Source: Zhenhengia yiwuensis (lineage in GTDB: Bacteria > Bacillota > Clostridia > Lachnospirales > Cellulosilyticaceae). From it: a stretch of 34,140 nucleotides of DNA. The position numbers and the translations under genes are program-made. Shown piece after piece: positions 33,420 through 34,140 of this stretch. The DNA is taken from positions 1 to 34,140 of the forward strand of contig NZ_JACRSY010000033.1 of NCBI RefSeq assembly GCF_014384995.1, given 5' to 3'. The notes beneath the pieces were generated by a model. The model saw only the letters and a list, made by a program, of their open reading frames with translations, ran no database searches and was not told where the DNA came from. Numbering within the stretch: position 1 is the first letter of the stretch; each line of letters starts with the position of its first letter.

Positions 33420-33992
33420 ATGGAAAAGATATTAGTAGTTGTAGATATGCAAAATGATTTTATAGATGGGACACTGGGCACGCAAGAAGCAGTTAGCATT
33501 GTACCAAATGTTATAGACAAGATAAAAGCTTATCAAAAAGAGAATAACCCTATTTACTTTACTAAAGATACACATACACAAGACTATCTCCAAACACAAG
33601 AAGGAAAAAATTTACCAGTAGCACATTGTATTAAGGGAACAAAGGGATGGGAATTACAGTTACAAATAGGTGCGTTAGCAGAAAAAATACAAAAAGGTGC
33701 AAGCCATCCGATTATTTTTGAGAAGGGAATATTTGGAGGAGAAGAGCTTGCAAAAACGCTTAGAGAAGTAATAAATAAGCCAAATCAGACAGAGATAGAA
33801 CTTGTAGGACTTTGTACAGATATCTGTGTTTTATCTAATGCAATCTTGCTAAAGACTTATATACCAGAAGCAGTTATTCAAGTTGATGCAGCTTGCTGTG
33901 CAGGGGTTACACCAAAGACTCATAATAATGCGTTAGAAGCTATGAAGATGTGTCAGATTCAAATTAAAAATGAGAGTGAAGAGGTTTTCTAG
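33420..33992 (+). CDS. Isochorismatase-superfamily cysteine hydrolase, nicotinamidase-like
   Basis: Predicted amidohydrolase, most like nicotinamidase, which converts nicotinamide to nicotinate for NAD salvage. The 190 residues carry the catalytic triad D9 (VVVDMQNDF), K102 (FEKGIFGG) and C136 (GLCTDICVLSNA). The metal-binding set of PncA is also present, D50 and H52 in KDTH and H69 in AHCIKGTKGWE. The full set argues for nicotinamidase over plain isochorismatase, although activity on another amide cannot be excluded. The ATG at 33420 was chosen over one five codons earlier because GGGAGG lies between them at ideal spacing. An IS30-type element begins just after the gene without disrupting it. 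Confidence 0.87.
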   Translation: MEKILVVVDMQNDFIDGTLGTQEAVSIVPNVIDKIKAYQKENNPIYFTKDTHTQDYLQTQEGKNLPVAHCIKGTKGWELQLQIGALAEKIQKGASHPIIFEKGIFGGEELAKTLREVINKPNQTEIELVGLCTDICVLSNAILLKTYIPEAVIQVDAACCAGVTPKTHNNALEAMKMCQIQIKNESEEVF

Positions 33993-34033
33993 CTTGAATT
34001 TACAATCTAAGTGCAACACCTAAAAAAATATGA

Positions 34034-34101
34034 CTCATAAGAGAAAATCCTAGTAAAATAGTGTTTGCGAAGACTACTATTGAAAGGATTAATCTTATGA
34101 G
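34034..34101 (+). repeat. Inverted repeat covering the IS30 transposase start
   Basis: CTCATAAGA (34034-34042) pairs with TCTTATGAG (34093-34101), and ATCC (34047-34050) with GGAT (34086-34089). The fold would bury both the AAAGG ribosome site and the ATG at 34097. Confidence 0.7.
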
Positions 34102-34140
34102 CCATTACACACATTTTACCATAGCTGAGCGAGAAAAAAT
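34097..34140 (+). CDS. IS30-family transposase, N-terminal fragment at window edge
   Basis: The first codons read MSHYTHFTIAEREK, matching the opening of IS30-type transposases (SYTHLT..ER.KI). AAAGG lies ten bases upstream. Only 14 complete codons are in the window, so nothing can be said about intactness or the DDE domain. Confidence 0.75.
   Translation, partial: MSHYTHFTIAEREK

Larger units (their letters stand above)
34000..34140 (+). mobile_element. Left end of an IS30-family insertion sequence (cut by window edge)
   Basis: The transposase start at 34097 marks the element. The exact outer end is not visible, but the ATTTACAATC/AAGTGCAACACC stretch near 33999-34020 is a candidate for the left terminal repeat, judged only by position. 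The right end lies outside the window, so direct repeats cannot be checked. Confidence 0.6.

Overview
The window looks like a chromosomal segment of a low-GC, anaerobic Gram-positive bacterium of the class Clostridia, perhaps a plant-fibre or gut Lachnospirales lineage. This is inference from AT-rich DNA, strong AGGAGG-type ribosome binding sites, a lysine riboswitch and an isoleucine-type T-box leader, a flavodoxin/2x[4Fe-4S] protein, a small four-cysteine clostridial protein and MscL. No tRNA, rRNA, CRISPR array or prophage was seen. Both edges carry transposase pieces: a possible IS66 C-terminus at the left and the first 15 codons of an IS30-type transposase at the right.

Layout. 1-3040: possible transposase tail, an RluA-type pseudouridine synthase, a small protein with a Tyr/Pro-rich tail, and an orphan PotD-like lipoprotein. 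3055-6463: an orphan GltD-like flavoprotein, then a complete lysine-riboswitch cassette driving an NhaC-family antiporter of the LysW type. 6545-7743 (minus): an autoregulated ArsR-EFR1 operon with a promoter and overlapping palindrome. 7864-8567: MscL and an unlisted 57-residue four-cysteine protein. 8615-10486 (minus): acyl-ACP thioesterase and a membrane-anchored alpha/beta hydrolase. 10537-12829: EamA transporter, a small coiled-coil protein and a cytoplasmic SGNH acetylesterase. 12873-15302: divergent mtnN and MATE exporter, each closed by a perfect hairpin.

15312-24939 is the carbohydrate block: a PQQ-type sugar dehydrogenase (minus), a 1551-residue multidomain GH2 beta-galactosidase-like enzyme, an AraC regulator and a second 740-residue GH2 enzyme. 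Neither GH2 enzyme has a signal peptide and no sugar transporter is encoded here, so imported oligosaccharides must enter through systems elsewhere. The AraC protein is the obvious local regulator candidate.

25003-26787 is a full T-box cassette (promoter, specifier AUC, antiterminator/terminator) for a BrnQ branched-chain amino acid carrier. 26786-34140 holds a YjjG-like nucleotidase, a probable nitrilase remnant, a GNAT acetyltransferase, an 852-residue protein with one intact and one decayed transglutaminase domain, a TM2-type membrane protein, an LCP cell-wall ligase, a nicotinamidase-like hydrolase and the IS30 end. Most genes are short transcription units with their own promoter and hairpin terminator. 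The most unusual items are the tandem transglutaminase/pseudo-transglutaminase protein, the intracellular-looking Ig-rich GH2 enzyme, the operator-like repeat before the PQQ dehydrogenase and the start-sequestering hairpin of the IS30 element. I saw no clearly novel multi-gene defence or biosynthetic system.
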